From: Micractinium sp. NFX-FRZ
Taxonomy: Eukaryota; Chlorophyta; Trebouxiophyceae; Chlorellales; Chlorellaceae
Direction of reading: 5' to 3'
Assembly (NCBI GenBank): GCA_029339195.1
Contig: JAPTJF010000042.1
Span: 168,092 to 232,091 of the forward strand
Length of the DNA: 64,000 bases
Shown here piece by piece: positions 42,255-53,245 of the stretch (position 1 is its first letter; every line of letters begins with the position of its first letter). The position numbers and the translations under genes were made by a program. Below the pieces are notes generated by a model. That model ran no database searches. It was given only the letters and a program-made list of their open reading frames with translations, and had not been told where the DNA came from.

Positions 42255-45200
42255 TTAGCGCCTGTCGTCCCAACCAAACTCATCGCCGGGGTCGTCAGCG
42301 GGGAAGCCCACCTGCAGGGGGGCGTCATATGAGAGTGCCATGCCGGCTGTGTGATTCGAGCGATGGGGCTGGGGATCCATGTGGGGCCGATCGAGTGGGT
42401 GGGTTCAGGGGCCCAGGCTGGGTGATTGCGCGGTGATTTCGGGAGGCCAAACGAGGAGATAGAGTGGTGGGCTGGGCGCACGTGACGCCCTGCTCAAGAT
42501 TGCGGCCTGCGCCCCTGCCCAGTGCCAACTCCGTGGGCCAACGGTCAAAGGCAGAGCAGGGCAGAGCAAGCAGAAGCCATGTCAAAGGCAGCGCGTGGCA
42601 GTCCACGTCAGGGCAAGGCAGGCTCACCATGTTGATCAGGTGAGGTCCCACGGTGGTCAGTGAGGGCCAGACCGGCTTCTTCCAGGGCCCCTTGCCTGCC
42701 AGGGAGGGCAAGGTGGCGAAAGAGGGGGGAGGTGGAAGGGGAGCGTGCGTGGAGTGCACCAGTTAGATGCGTGGATGGCAGCAATGTTTGTGATTGCGAC
42801 ATCATGACCCGGCGTCTTTTGGGCGCTGGAGTGTCGGGCCAGAGGAGGCGGTGGGGTGGGCAGGAGCAGGTGCGGCACAGGGGGTTAGGGCCCCAACCCT
42901 GTTCATCGCGTATCCCTCCATCTGCGAAATACGGCCATGGCACGCTGCCAACCCGACGACAGGCTGGCATGGCCTTGGAACCCATCATGGCTGCCAGGGT
43001 CATGAGGGCAGGCGCTCGAAACCCACCGGTGGTGACCTCGATCTGTGAGATGGCCACCGGCCCCTCAATGTTTGCGAGGCCACGCCAGTAGGATGCCCAG
43101 TACTTGATGCCTGCAACCAGGGGGGGGTGTGGGGTAAGCGGCGGGAGGGTGTGGGAGGTGGGTGGGTGGGTGGGGTGTAGGCAGGTAGGCGAGTGGGTGG
43201 GTAGGTGGGTGAGGGCACTAGCTGACAGGCCAGAGGGGCCGTCCATAACCGCCGATTGTTCAATTGCCGCGACAGCGAGACAACGGCTAGCTGCCGCACC
43301 TGTGACCAGGGTGTCGTCCCTCAGCGGTAAGAAGGCAGCCTGGAACTCCCCAAACACGCGGTTGCGCTGGCGGGAGCTGCTCCACTCGAATTTGACTTCC
43401 GCTCTGCACGCAACAGAGGGGTGCGCAGAGGGGTGCGTTGCACAGCGGGGGCACAGTCATGGCCACGGGCCGGCAGCTGCCGCTGTTCCGCTCGGCATGC
43501 AGGCACAGGGCGAGGGTGGCACCTTGCCGGCACGGCGTGGCGGCCAACGGCAGGCCCACACCCAGCATGCTCTGCTGCTTTGCTTGGAGCTGACACGGGC
43601 TGGGGTGAAATGCGCCGGGTTTCGTGCACACATTCGGCAGCATGAGTGTGCTGTTCGGGGTGGAGCGTGCCGCAATGACATGCGCCGGGTTGTGCGCACC
43701 CAACAGCACTCACCCGGCCGGGGTATCCTTGCAGGAGACTGGGAACACGCCCAGGGGGCTGAACTCCCCTGCGGCCAAGAGGGCGGGAGCCCAGGATGGG
43801 TTGGGGGACGGCAGCCTGGAGGCGCCCCTTTGGGGGGCGAGGCAGGGTGCCACGGGGAGGCGGTCACATGGCACAGGGGGCGCGCGTGTGGCTGTTGAGC
43901 GTCTCCGAGGGCCAGGCAGGAGGGCACCAGGTGAGGGTGCAAGCAAGCAAGGCGGGGGCTGCCGGTCTATTGCGCTGAGAGCAGCGGGTGCAGTGCTCCA
44001 AAAGCGGCTCGCAGGCGCTGGCCGCACTGAGCCACCCAATCCCCGCCATGCATGACATGACATGACATGACATGGCATGACATGACTTGACATGACATGG
44101 CATGGCACATCGTGCTGCAGGCAGCCGCGGCGCGTCCCCGCCCCAGGCAGCCGCCAGGCTCAGAATTTCCACTGTGCCAACACACAGACCTGGCACAGCC
44201 GGGAAGTACTGCAGAGGGGCGGGGCGGTGGCGGGAGGGAGGGAGGGAGGCAGGAAGGGGTGAGTACTGCCAAACAGCATAGCACGAACAGGGGAGCTGTT
44301 TGGCCCGGCAGATGGTGAGCTGGCAGGGCACACACGCTTGTGTGGGTTCAAGGCGCCGCCATTAGCTGCGGCAGCCAAGAGAACACCCCTGCAGCGTGCC
44401 TCGTTTCAGCCTGCTTGACCATTATTAACCGCTCAAATGCATCAACTTGGAGATTGATACAGCTCATAATAAGTCGTCTCGAGGTCATTCGGTCATCCAG
44501 TCACTCAGACACCCACAGTGGATCACAGCATCACACCACGGGCTCACGTTCTTCTTGAGCAGCTCGGAAGCGATGGAGCGGCTGATGGGGCCCGCCACGC
44601 CGCCCTGCGCCGCATCGGGAGGGGCGTGTGCACGCGTGGGGGGTGGTACAGCGCGGCAGCCCAGCACGCGCGCCTGGTGCCGGTGGTACGGGCCCGGCTG
44701 GCTCTGAGCAGCCTTCAGCTCAGCTCCGCGACGGCAACGAGTCCAGCCGGATGGGGTGGCGTCGCAGCTGTGATGGAGGCTGTAGTGGCGAGTTGTCTGC
44801 CCCGCCCGTGCCGCCTCCCTCGCCCTGCCCTCTAGCCACCCCCCGGTGTGCGTGTGCGCGCGCGTGTGCATGGATGCACACATCATACAGTGCATACCGC
44901 ATGCTTTCGGCCCAAGCAGGTGGGCCCATCACGCTGTGCGTGCGTGACAGCACATGCTGCCGAGTCAAGCGGGTGGTGCGTGACAGCGCAAGCTACCCAG
45001 CAGCAGCTGCAGGGGTACCCACCAGTGTGATGGAGCCGTCCGTTTGGCCGCAGGTGTAGGGCTTGGTGGGGGACGTGCCCGGGTTGGGCCCCGGGCTGAC
45101 AAACACCATGCGCATGGCATCTGTGTGTAAGCGGTGGGGTGGGGGCGTGTAGGGGGTGGGGGCTGAAGCGAGCTGAAGGGCAGTGTGTTTGTTGGCTGGG

Positions 45201-47926
45201 TAGGCAAAGGCCATGGGCACTGGCACCCAGCTGTGTCAGCGGGCGTGGTGTTGGTAGTGCAGGGAGAGAGGTGAAGGCATTGTGGGGCAGGGCAGGGCAG
45301 GGACCCATTGGGTGGGCAGCTGACTTCAGGGTGCACCATCCCCGGGCGTCAATGGCCAGCGGGCACACGCAGTGGGGTGGGTGCTCAAAGGCTTAGCTGC
45401 CGCCCCCTGCTGCTCGACTGGCATGCGCACACAGGCACACCAGCAAGGTGCAAAGGCAGTGGCTTCAACCAGAATTCAATTGATGCCCAGTCTCAGCATG
45501 CTCCCCAATCCCAGGCCCGCATTGCTCACAGTCTGCATTCGAAAGGGAAGGCACGTGAGCGCGCGTGTCACCAGGCACGCAGCAGGGCGCAGGGTGACTG
45601 TGGGTGGCATGCCCACACATTGGAAGGAACACGCAGCACAGGCGCGCTTGCAGAACAGCAGACGGCCCAGGCAAACAGCGCGTGCGCGCCTGTGCACACC
45701 CTCCATCCGTCCACACAGCACAGCGCAGCGGAGCGCAGCGCAGCGCAGCGGGCCCCCCACTCACTGTAGACGGTCCTTGGGGGCGGGTTGGTGGCGGGCA
45801 CGGCGATAGGATTAGGGTTTAGGGCACCTGGTCCCTAAACCCTAAAACCCTAAACCCACCTGGAGGGCACCTGGTCCCTGGTGCTGTTCAGCTTGGGGTG
45901 ACAGCCTGGAAACATGAATGTTGCGGGGGACAAGATGCGGGTGTGTGGGTCATGGAGAATGCAGCTGAACCTGTTGCGGCGCGGGACAAAGTGGCCTCTT
46001 TGGTGGTGCAGCACCTGCACCACCCCCGCTTCTGCCCAGCCCAAAGTCCCCTCCCCGCTGCTGGGTGGAAGGGAATAGGCAGACCCCGTGCCTGCCTGCC
46101 TGCACGCCCGCTTGCCTGGTGACCTGGAGGTGACCTGCCTGCTCCTGCCTGCCCTACATTCCACCCAATGTTACCCAAACTCACGTCCCTCTTGCCCAAC
46201 CGCCTGCCTGCCCGCCCGGCGCCCGACCTGAATGACGCTCTGCACCCAAGACGTCACCTTGGTCACATCTGCACGCAAGCAGCAAGCAGGCGTGACGGGG
46301 TGGGACAGACTGGGTGGCCTCAGTGCTTCTTGTCTGCTTGGCGCCCACAAACCTGCCCCCAGCCCACCGCCCCAACCAGGCAGCCTTCCAGCCGCACCCC
46401 AAGGGCTGGTAGGCACAGCCAGCGTGCACAGCATGCGATGTGACGTGGCAGCTGCTGTCAGTCAACCTGTCCAGATCTGGGGGTCGAGGGCGGCGGAGCA
46501 GGACTGGGTGACGGCGGCGGCGATGCCCATGATGCGGTCGGCGCCGGGGTTAGCGCCTGGCGGTGGGGGGGGAGAGGGCAGGGGGGCGGGGGTGGGAGGA
46601 GGGGGGTTGTGCGTTTATGAATCGGTTGGGGGGGGTGGTGGACAGGAATCGAGAGCAGGCCGGGCGGGGCAGGGCCAGACACGGCGCATGGCCCTCCCAC
46701 CGTTCCTGTAACCCCGCCCGGCGGCCAGCGCAGGGGTCGCGTTCCCAGCAGGGAGAGGGGAGGACGGGCGACAGGTGGGTTCCCTGGGCGGATGAGGCCA
46801 GGCAGCTGGCACGCTGAAAAAGAGAGCATGCCAGCTGTCATACTCCCTGCCCTGTCCCCACGCCCGCACAGCTGACTCCGGCACGCCAGGCTGTGATGCA
46901 GGCCAGGCAACTGCTGCCCGCCCGCCCAGCCCCTGGCAAGCCCTCACCGAGAGCAAGGAGCGGGGAGCCCAGGTCCAGCTGCAGCACAGCAGGGCACAGC
47001 AGGGCACAGCACGGCACAGCAGGGCACAGCAGGGCAGCGTCAGTTGAGTGCGCCAGCGCAAGGCATACGTGAGATACCAGGGATAGTGCGGGGCGGAGCA
47101 GAGAGGGGGGGCAGAGGGCCAGCCCGTGCGCCAGCTCCAGTGCAGTGCTTCGAGCAGCAGCAGGCATGCACATTGTGCACACGCGCCCCTGTGGACAGAC
47201 GGCAGCGTCTCAATCAAGCGCCCCCAGACCCGTGCCGCCTTCCCCAGCCTGCTGTCGTGGCGTGCGACCCGCCCCCGGTGCACCCAGCGCCGTGCTGCGC
47301 ACGCACTGCTGTGCATGGCATTACGGTGCATGTGGTGCTGCTGCTGCGCACCCTGCACATGCCGGTGTTGGCGACGGTGGTGGTGGTGCACATGCTGTCC
47401 GCCGTGAAGGGGGGGGAGCCTGCGGTACCGCCGGGTGGTCGTAAGCAAGGCTGTCATTCGCTGCGGAACATGCTGCTGTGGTGTGCACCCACAGAAGCTG
47501 GCTGCACCGACAGAGGCAGCCCTGGCGGACAGGTTCATGCACAAGTTCACACCTTGTGCCCACACCTGCTGCGCTGGCTGGACCTGCCCGCCTGCCCGCC
47601 ACCCGGCCCTGCAACAGTCACTGTGGCTGTGCACCCACCAAACTTCTGGTTCCACCACTTCTTCTTGAAGGGGTTGATGGTGGGGGGGACTCTCGCCGCC
47701 AGGCTGGAACCGGGCGGGGCAAGCGTGTGCGTGCACAGGTGGCACTGGGCATGGGTGTGAGTAGGGTGAGGTAAGAAGCTCTTACGTGCAGGCGGGTGGG
47801 GGAGGTGTGCGGGCACACGTGGCACAGGGCGTGACTGTGCGCAGGTGGGCGGGGTGAGGCAGGCAGGGGACGTGTCTCGAGGGTGGGCGGGTAGGAAAGC
47901 AGGAGGGCATGGGGCGGCAGCCTGCC

Positions 47927-47961
<35 letters not shown>

Positions 47962-50900
47962 CGCACGCACCCGCGGCAGCACGCATGCAGCTGCAACGCA
48001 GCTGCGCCCAAAGCACAGCATAGGCACGGGTACGGCTGGCAAGGACGGAGGCTTGTGCCAGTGAAGGGGGGTGCTCACCAGGCGGCGTTGTCCATGATTG
48101 TCATCACGGCCTGCGGACAGAGGGTGCAGTGGCGTACGGCATGTGCAAGGTGAATTGCAAGCATTACTTGATTCTGGAGTCAACAGTATGTGCATGGCTG
48201 CCGTGGCAACTTGGTTGGCTGGGCAGTGTTGATGTGAGCAAGCGTGGTGACTGGTCATCGGACCGGCAGCCGCGGAGCTGCGCCGAGGGGTCAGGGTGAC
48301 AGCCGGCTCCAAACAAGCGCCACCCGGCGTTACAAGGCGGAAGCTCAAACCTTTGTGAGCTGGCTGAGCCGAGGGGCAGGTGTGCCTGTGGGCCCTGCTG
48401 CCGACCAGCACCCCCCATCCCCCGCCAGGGCGACCGAGCAAATCCAAACCTCGCACAAGGTGGCATGCGAGCATTGGTGAGCATGCAGCGGGGCTTAGCA
48501 GGGCCCACCCACCTCCTTGAGGTTTGGCGAGGCGTTGATGTCGTTGGGCCCCGTCTGCCCGCCCAACCCCACGGCTGTGAGGCGGTCCCCCACTTTGGGG
48601 CGGGTGGCCCCCAGGAAGCCGCAGTTCAGGCACTCGCCCTTGGGCCCGGCCGCCGACTGCTGGTCCAGCACAAGCACGGCAATGTCGTAGTCGCCACCGG
48701 CCCTCCTGCACAGCACGTGGAGCCGAGAACACACACACACAATGTGTTGGGTGGTGCAACACAGGGGGAGCAAGGTCGCGCGTGCCTCCGCTCCTGCTGT
48801 CGCACGGGGAAGCACACATACACTTGTGCATGGCATGGCTCCTCAGATTGGCTGCTGGCACAGTGCAGCGGGGGGTGGGCAGAGGCACAGGTGCCGTCCG
48901 TCGCTCCTCCCGCCTGCCACACCACCTCAGGGCGGGCTGCGTGGACCACCGAGACGTTGGCACAGGCAGCCATGCGGTTGGGGTCAGCCGAGCTGAGTTC
49001 TGCACCCTGGGCCGGAGCCCGCACAGGCTCAGCTGGGTGGCAGTGCTGCCCTGCGTGCTGCGCCAGCTGGCGAGGCCACGCAGGCGGGCCCACCCCACCT
49101 GTAGGAGGGGTGCCTGTAGGAGGCGTACACGGTGCGCGCGTTGGGCCAGGCGCTGGGGGCTTTGATGTGCGGCCAGATGGGGGCCGCATTGGAGCCGCCG
49201 ATGCCGTAGTCGTTCTTGTTGGCCCCCACAATCACCTGAGAGGAGGGGTGCCATTATGGAACCAAGTTTTTCCATGTTAATGAAGGGAGCAAGGTAGGGT
49301 GGGGGGACGCCGTCATTGGGAGGCCATCCCGGGGAGGTGGAGGTGGGAAGGGGGGAGGGGCTGTGTACCTCAGCCATGTGAGGAGGACAGCCACGGCAGG
49401 GGCAGGTGGGCAGGTGGTGGGGAGGCGGGGCCGGAAGGAGGGTTTGGCAGGCGGGTGTGTGCCCCAGGGAACGCTGTGGGCCGGGCGAGGGCTTGCTGGC
49501 AGCCGGCGGGTGGAGGCAGCAGCAGGTACCGGCCGCCCGGAGAGCATTCGCCAGCACCTGTCTGTCTGGCCCACTGCTGTGCTCCGCTCAATACCGCCAG
49601 CCAGGGCTTGCTATTAGCTGAACAATCTCAGCCCTGCTCCGCAGACCCCCTTGCCCTCGTGCTGTGCCTGCCATGCGGTAGCTGGCGCTTGCTCACCAGG
49701 GGGTTTGGCTTGCGCTCAATGCAGCTTGCGCTGCAGGGAGGAGGGAGGCACGGGGCGTGGGGGCGTGGTGGTGACTCACACAAGCGTGCAGCGGGAGGCG
49801 TATTGCGTCCTGCACAGCGCCCATCTGGCTGACACGGTGTGCAGGTGCGGCACCACCACACGCTCCTGCCCACCCGCCCCCGGTGCACACGCCTGCGGGA
49901 CCCAACCATCAAATCCCGGGACCCTGTAAGCCCCGTAATCCAATCCTGTACACAGCACAACAGATCCCTGTGCTGCAGGCACGAATGGCAGCGCCGCCAC
50001 CTGGTGAGCACGAACTGGTAGGTGGCTGCAATACGGGAGCAACCGGCGAGCGGGGGGCACGGTGAGCAGGCAGGGGGTGGAGAGCAAGGCTGGCTCGCTG
50101 GCTGGCTGGGCGGCTGGCTGGGCGGCCTTTTCCATGGCTGGCAGGGCTGGCAAGCTCAGCCAAGCGGGGACCAGGGCTGCCCTCAGGGCACTCCCGGACG
50201 TGGCCTGAGGCCTCGATTGGCATCAGCACCCCCGCCTCGACAGGCAAGCAGGTGGAGGCCTGCACACAGGCCAGGCCAGGCGTGGGTGCTGTGGCACGGC
50301 AGGGCGGGGCGGGGCTTCACTCACAGGCCCACTCCGCCCCGCTGGGTGGGTAGACCATGACCCCCCCACACATGGCCCGTGGGTAGGCGGCGTTGAGCTG
50401 CGGAAGGAGGGAGGGGGGCGGGCAGGGAGGCGAGCAGGCACTGTGCACAACAGTGCTACGCTGCGGGCTGGGGTAGGGATAGCGCCGGCCCGCTGGCCGT
50501 GTCGGGCACACGCCGGAGCCTCTGAGAGGGAACAAGGCACGCAAGCCGGCAGGCAGTGCGCACTCAGCTGAGCAGGCAGCTGCCAGGATGCCAGCCCAAG
50601 CCTGGGCCTCAGCCTGAGCATGCTGCCTCTCACGCCTGATCCTGCGCCCGACCCTGGCAGCAACCGCTCCTCAATTTCCCCCTGGTTGCCTGGGAAGGGA
50701 AGTACTGCAGCGGGAGGCGTGGGGGGTTCAGGCAGGGGGCAGGAGGGTGAGGCAGGAGACCTGGCACGCGCACTGCTTGGGACAGGAACCACAGACACAC
50801 GTGCGTAAGGAGCGCCAATGAAGCAGGCGCAGGGTGCAGAAGTGCAATTCCAGTGCAAAGGGCGCACCGGAGCTCAGAGGAGGCAAGCAAGCCGCAGACG

Positions 50901-52307
50901 GTGCCCCCTGCCCTGCCCTGCCCTGCCCTGCCCTGAAGCGAGTGCACGTGTGCAGTCGAGCGCATGGGCCGCCGCCCTCCCAAGCAGATCATGCATGCCG
51001 GTGGATGCACCCAACCCGCCTTGCCCTGCCGCCGCCTATGCAGCCCGCGCCCACTTCTCCCTCCCTGCCCGTTTTGGGACGCGGCAAAGCTTATCACAGA
51101 CCTTCCCCGTCTGATTGGCGGCGGGTGGTCACCCACCTGGCCAAACATGCCGCGCCCGTCATCATTGGTGTTCCAGTCGCGGACAGACTGCGCAGGCGGG
51201 CAGGCGGGCACAGGGGGTGGGCGGGCGCTCGGGTTCGTGGGCCGGAGGGGAGGGCAAGTCGGGGGGAGGTGAGAGGTGTGCGCTGCCTGGGGCACGAGCA
51301 GCCTGCTCTCACTCTACCGCCAGCCGTCAGCACGACCTAGGATGCGCCCCTCCCTCCACGCCCCCACCTTGTCTCCCGATCTCTGCCAGGTCACAGTGTC
51401 CGCTGCCCTCCTCCCTCCACCTACCTCCAGTACATAGCCCACCATCTGCCTTTACTACTACACAGCAGCAGTCGCTCCCTTTGCTCCCTCCCTCTCACTC
51501 TTCTGCACCCGTACCCCTCACTCAATCCCTCTCTCGCGCAGTCCCACTCCCGCACTCCTTCCCCCTCTTGCCCTGCTCCCACTCTCCCCCTCCCTCTCCT
51601 ACCCCCTCTCCTCTGCTCCCTCTCACGCAGAAATAAGGGTAGGCACGGGTGGACACAGCACCGCCAGCCATCTGCAGGGTGCGCCCCTCCAGGCCCAGTG
51701 CAGCCTCCTCTGAGCTGCGGGCAGGGCGGGGAGCGGGGGGAGCACATGGGTGTGCGAATGGGCAGAGCTGGCAGCGGGCAGAGCCGCACGGTGTGCGTGC
51801 CGCTGGGCCCGGGCACAGGCAGGCAGGGTCGCCAGGCATGCCAGTGGTGATGCTGTAGGGGCACGGGTTGGGTGAAGTGGTGGGTGCATGAGCTCAGGTG
51901 TGTCCGGGACAGTGGCAGGCGAGGTTGTGCGCGGTACGTGTGCAGTGTGTGGTGCGCGGCAGGCAGGCACGACGTCTCCACTTCTTCCCAGATACCGGGG
52001 TGGGGTTCTGTCCTCCACTCCCGCCCCGGGGCTGCCCTCCCGCCCACCTCCCAAGCCCAGCATCGCCGTGGGGCAGTCTGCAAGGGCGCGAGAAGGTGCT
52101 GAGGTCGGGTGCAGTACCTCCAACAGGCAGGTGGTACTATGGGGGGCCCTGCTAGCGAGCGCAGGCGACGCGGCGCCACGCTGCCGGGAGCGCAAACTGC
52201 GCTGTCCGGCGCAGTGAACCCGGGCAGGCTGCCCTCGCAACTCACTCGCGGGCTGAGGCGGAGGCCAGCAGCAAGCCCAGGCACAGGGACGTCGCCAGCC
52301 AACCCAT
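42255..52307 (-). CDS. Secreted trypsin-fold pseudo-peptidase fused to an unrecognised C-terminal region
   Basis: Twenty-four exons, 543 aa: 52246-52307, 52048-52077, 51627-51714, 51137-51187, 50325-50397, 50001-50025, 49697-49730, 49099-49235, 48513-48705, 48079-48110, 47639-47703, 47352-47419, 46948-46978, 46467-46556, 46228-46268, 45765-45834, 45023-45120, 44548-44604, 44190-44208, 43714-43768, 43300-43403, 43027-43110, 42628-42695, 42255-42311. A signal peptide (LCLGLLLASASA) precedes an S1-type domain: CGGVMVYPP, FVLTSASC, DYDIAVLVLD, LDLGSPLLAL, VTKVTSWVQSVI. The usual AAHC is SASC (His to Ser, residue 112) and GDSGGP is LDLGSP (Ser to Leu, residue 289). The Asp is kept. Catalysis is therefore not expected. 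Residues 341-543 match no family known to me. The join at exon 16 uses a telomere-like TTTAG acceptor and is the weakest point; the gene may end at 45888 or be two genes. Confidence 0.65.
44049..44106. repeat. (TGACA)n microsatellite
   Basis: About eleven units of ATGAC/ATGGC in an intron of the pseudo-peptidase gene. Confidence 0.85.
45811..45879. repeat. Interstitial head-to-head telomere-type repeats with 16-bp direct repeat
   Basis: On the plus strand, TTAGGGTTTAGGG (45812-45824) is followed after about 8 bp by CCCTAAACCCTAAAACCC and one more TAAACCC (45833-45857). The two arms point toward each other. AGGGCACCTGGTCCCT occurs at 45821-45836 and again at 45864-45879. Inferred exon 16 (45765-45834) starts inside this element on the minus strand. 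Confidence 0.8.
46983..47036. repeat. AGCAGGGCAC minisatellite
   Basis: Five tandem copies of a 10-11 bp unit just upstream of the acceptor of the pseudo-peptidase exon that replaces the catalytic-Ser region. Confidence 0.85.
47927..47960. repeat. (GCAA)n microsatellite
   Basis: Eight or nine GCAA units grading into GCAC units, inside an intron of the pseudo-peptidase gene. Confidence 0.9.
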
Positions 52308-53245
52308 GCTGGCCGGCGTGATGCAGATTGGTGGGGACGGTTGGCAGTGCCTGGCGGTAAGAATGGAGCGCTTTTGGTACGCTCCAGGTGATGTGCGGCC
52401 ACGCTGGCAGTCCACCACCAGCAGGACGGGAAACCTCCCCGGTTTAGTCATTATGTGGGGCTGGTGGATGTGTCCTGGACCTCTGGTGGGTTTGGTGGAG
52501 GGCGCGAGAAGCGCCGTGCACTGTCCCCACGAGGGAAAGCCAGGCCCGGCAGTACCGTGCGCAGGTGTGTGTCTCCCACTTCCTGGGTAGCTGCATTCTG
52601 TGTGGCTCACGTTCCATGCTGCGCAGTGCTACGGCAAGAGGTTCATGAAGGAACATGCAACGTCCTTTGAAGGCCGACACCCTTTGCAGGCGTGTCTGCA
52701 GGGATGGCACGTGCCGCGGTGCGCCGCATCCTGGCAGCGCTGCCGCCGGCAGCCCGGCACCGCCGGTGGCAGCAGTGGTGCAGCGGCCTTCAGCTGCCCC
52801 CCAGCCGGCACCCCGCGCATATCTGGCACATAACTCAGGTTGGAAAGCAAGCGCCACGCTTCTGCTTTCACCGCTGCCTCGGAATGGCACCTGGACGACT
52901 CGTCGCACCTGGCGCCAGTCACCGCACCCTGGGTTGCAAGAGCTGCTTATTGGCCCCTTCAAGGGGGTTAACGCGGCCCAGAGAGAGAACGGCTTGCCTG
53001 CGCCGGGGTTACCATTTGATAACGCGGCACCGATGATTGAGTGGTAGAATTCCGCCGCCACCGCCGCCGCCGCCGCCCGCCACGCTGGCAGTTGTTCAAG
53101 TGAAGCGTCCGGGTTGTCTGATAACCTGACAACTGCTAATTTTGCGTCACCGAAGAGGAACGCGCTTCACCGGCGTTTCTCCCGCGCCGCCCAATCGCTG
53201 ACCGGCCAATGGCGCACGCTTGAGCCGTTTGGCGCCCCCACAGTC
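52308..53245. promoter_or_regulatory. Divergent intergenic region, pseudo-peptidase and DRC11
   Basis: 938 bp between divergent start codons, so it should contain both promoters and 5' UTRs. A (CCGCCG)n run lies at about 53045-53080. The last 150 bp before DRC11 contain CCAATCGC and CCAATGGC elements near 53190 and 53206, which resemble CCAAT boxes. Open frames here lack recognisable domains. Confidence 0.5.

Noticed and set aside
42255..45120. Independent gene downstream of the pseudo-protease
   Set aside because: No ATG-bearing first exon in phase was found; exon 45765-45834 has an in-frame stop just upstream and no Met.
45888..45905. Terminal exon ending the S1-like gene at TGA 45888-45890
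   Set aside because: This 18-nt exon (acceptor at 45906) is in phase and remains possible, but no poly(A) motif was seen nearby and the downstream exons lack a start codon of their own. The fused model was preferred with reduced confidence.
52692..53036. Plus-strand open frame of about 115 codons upstream of DRC11
   Set aside because: No domain, signal or splice support, and it lies in the divergent promoter region.
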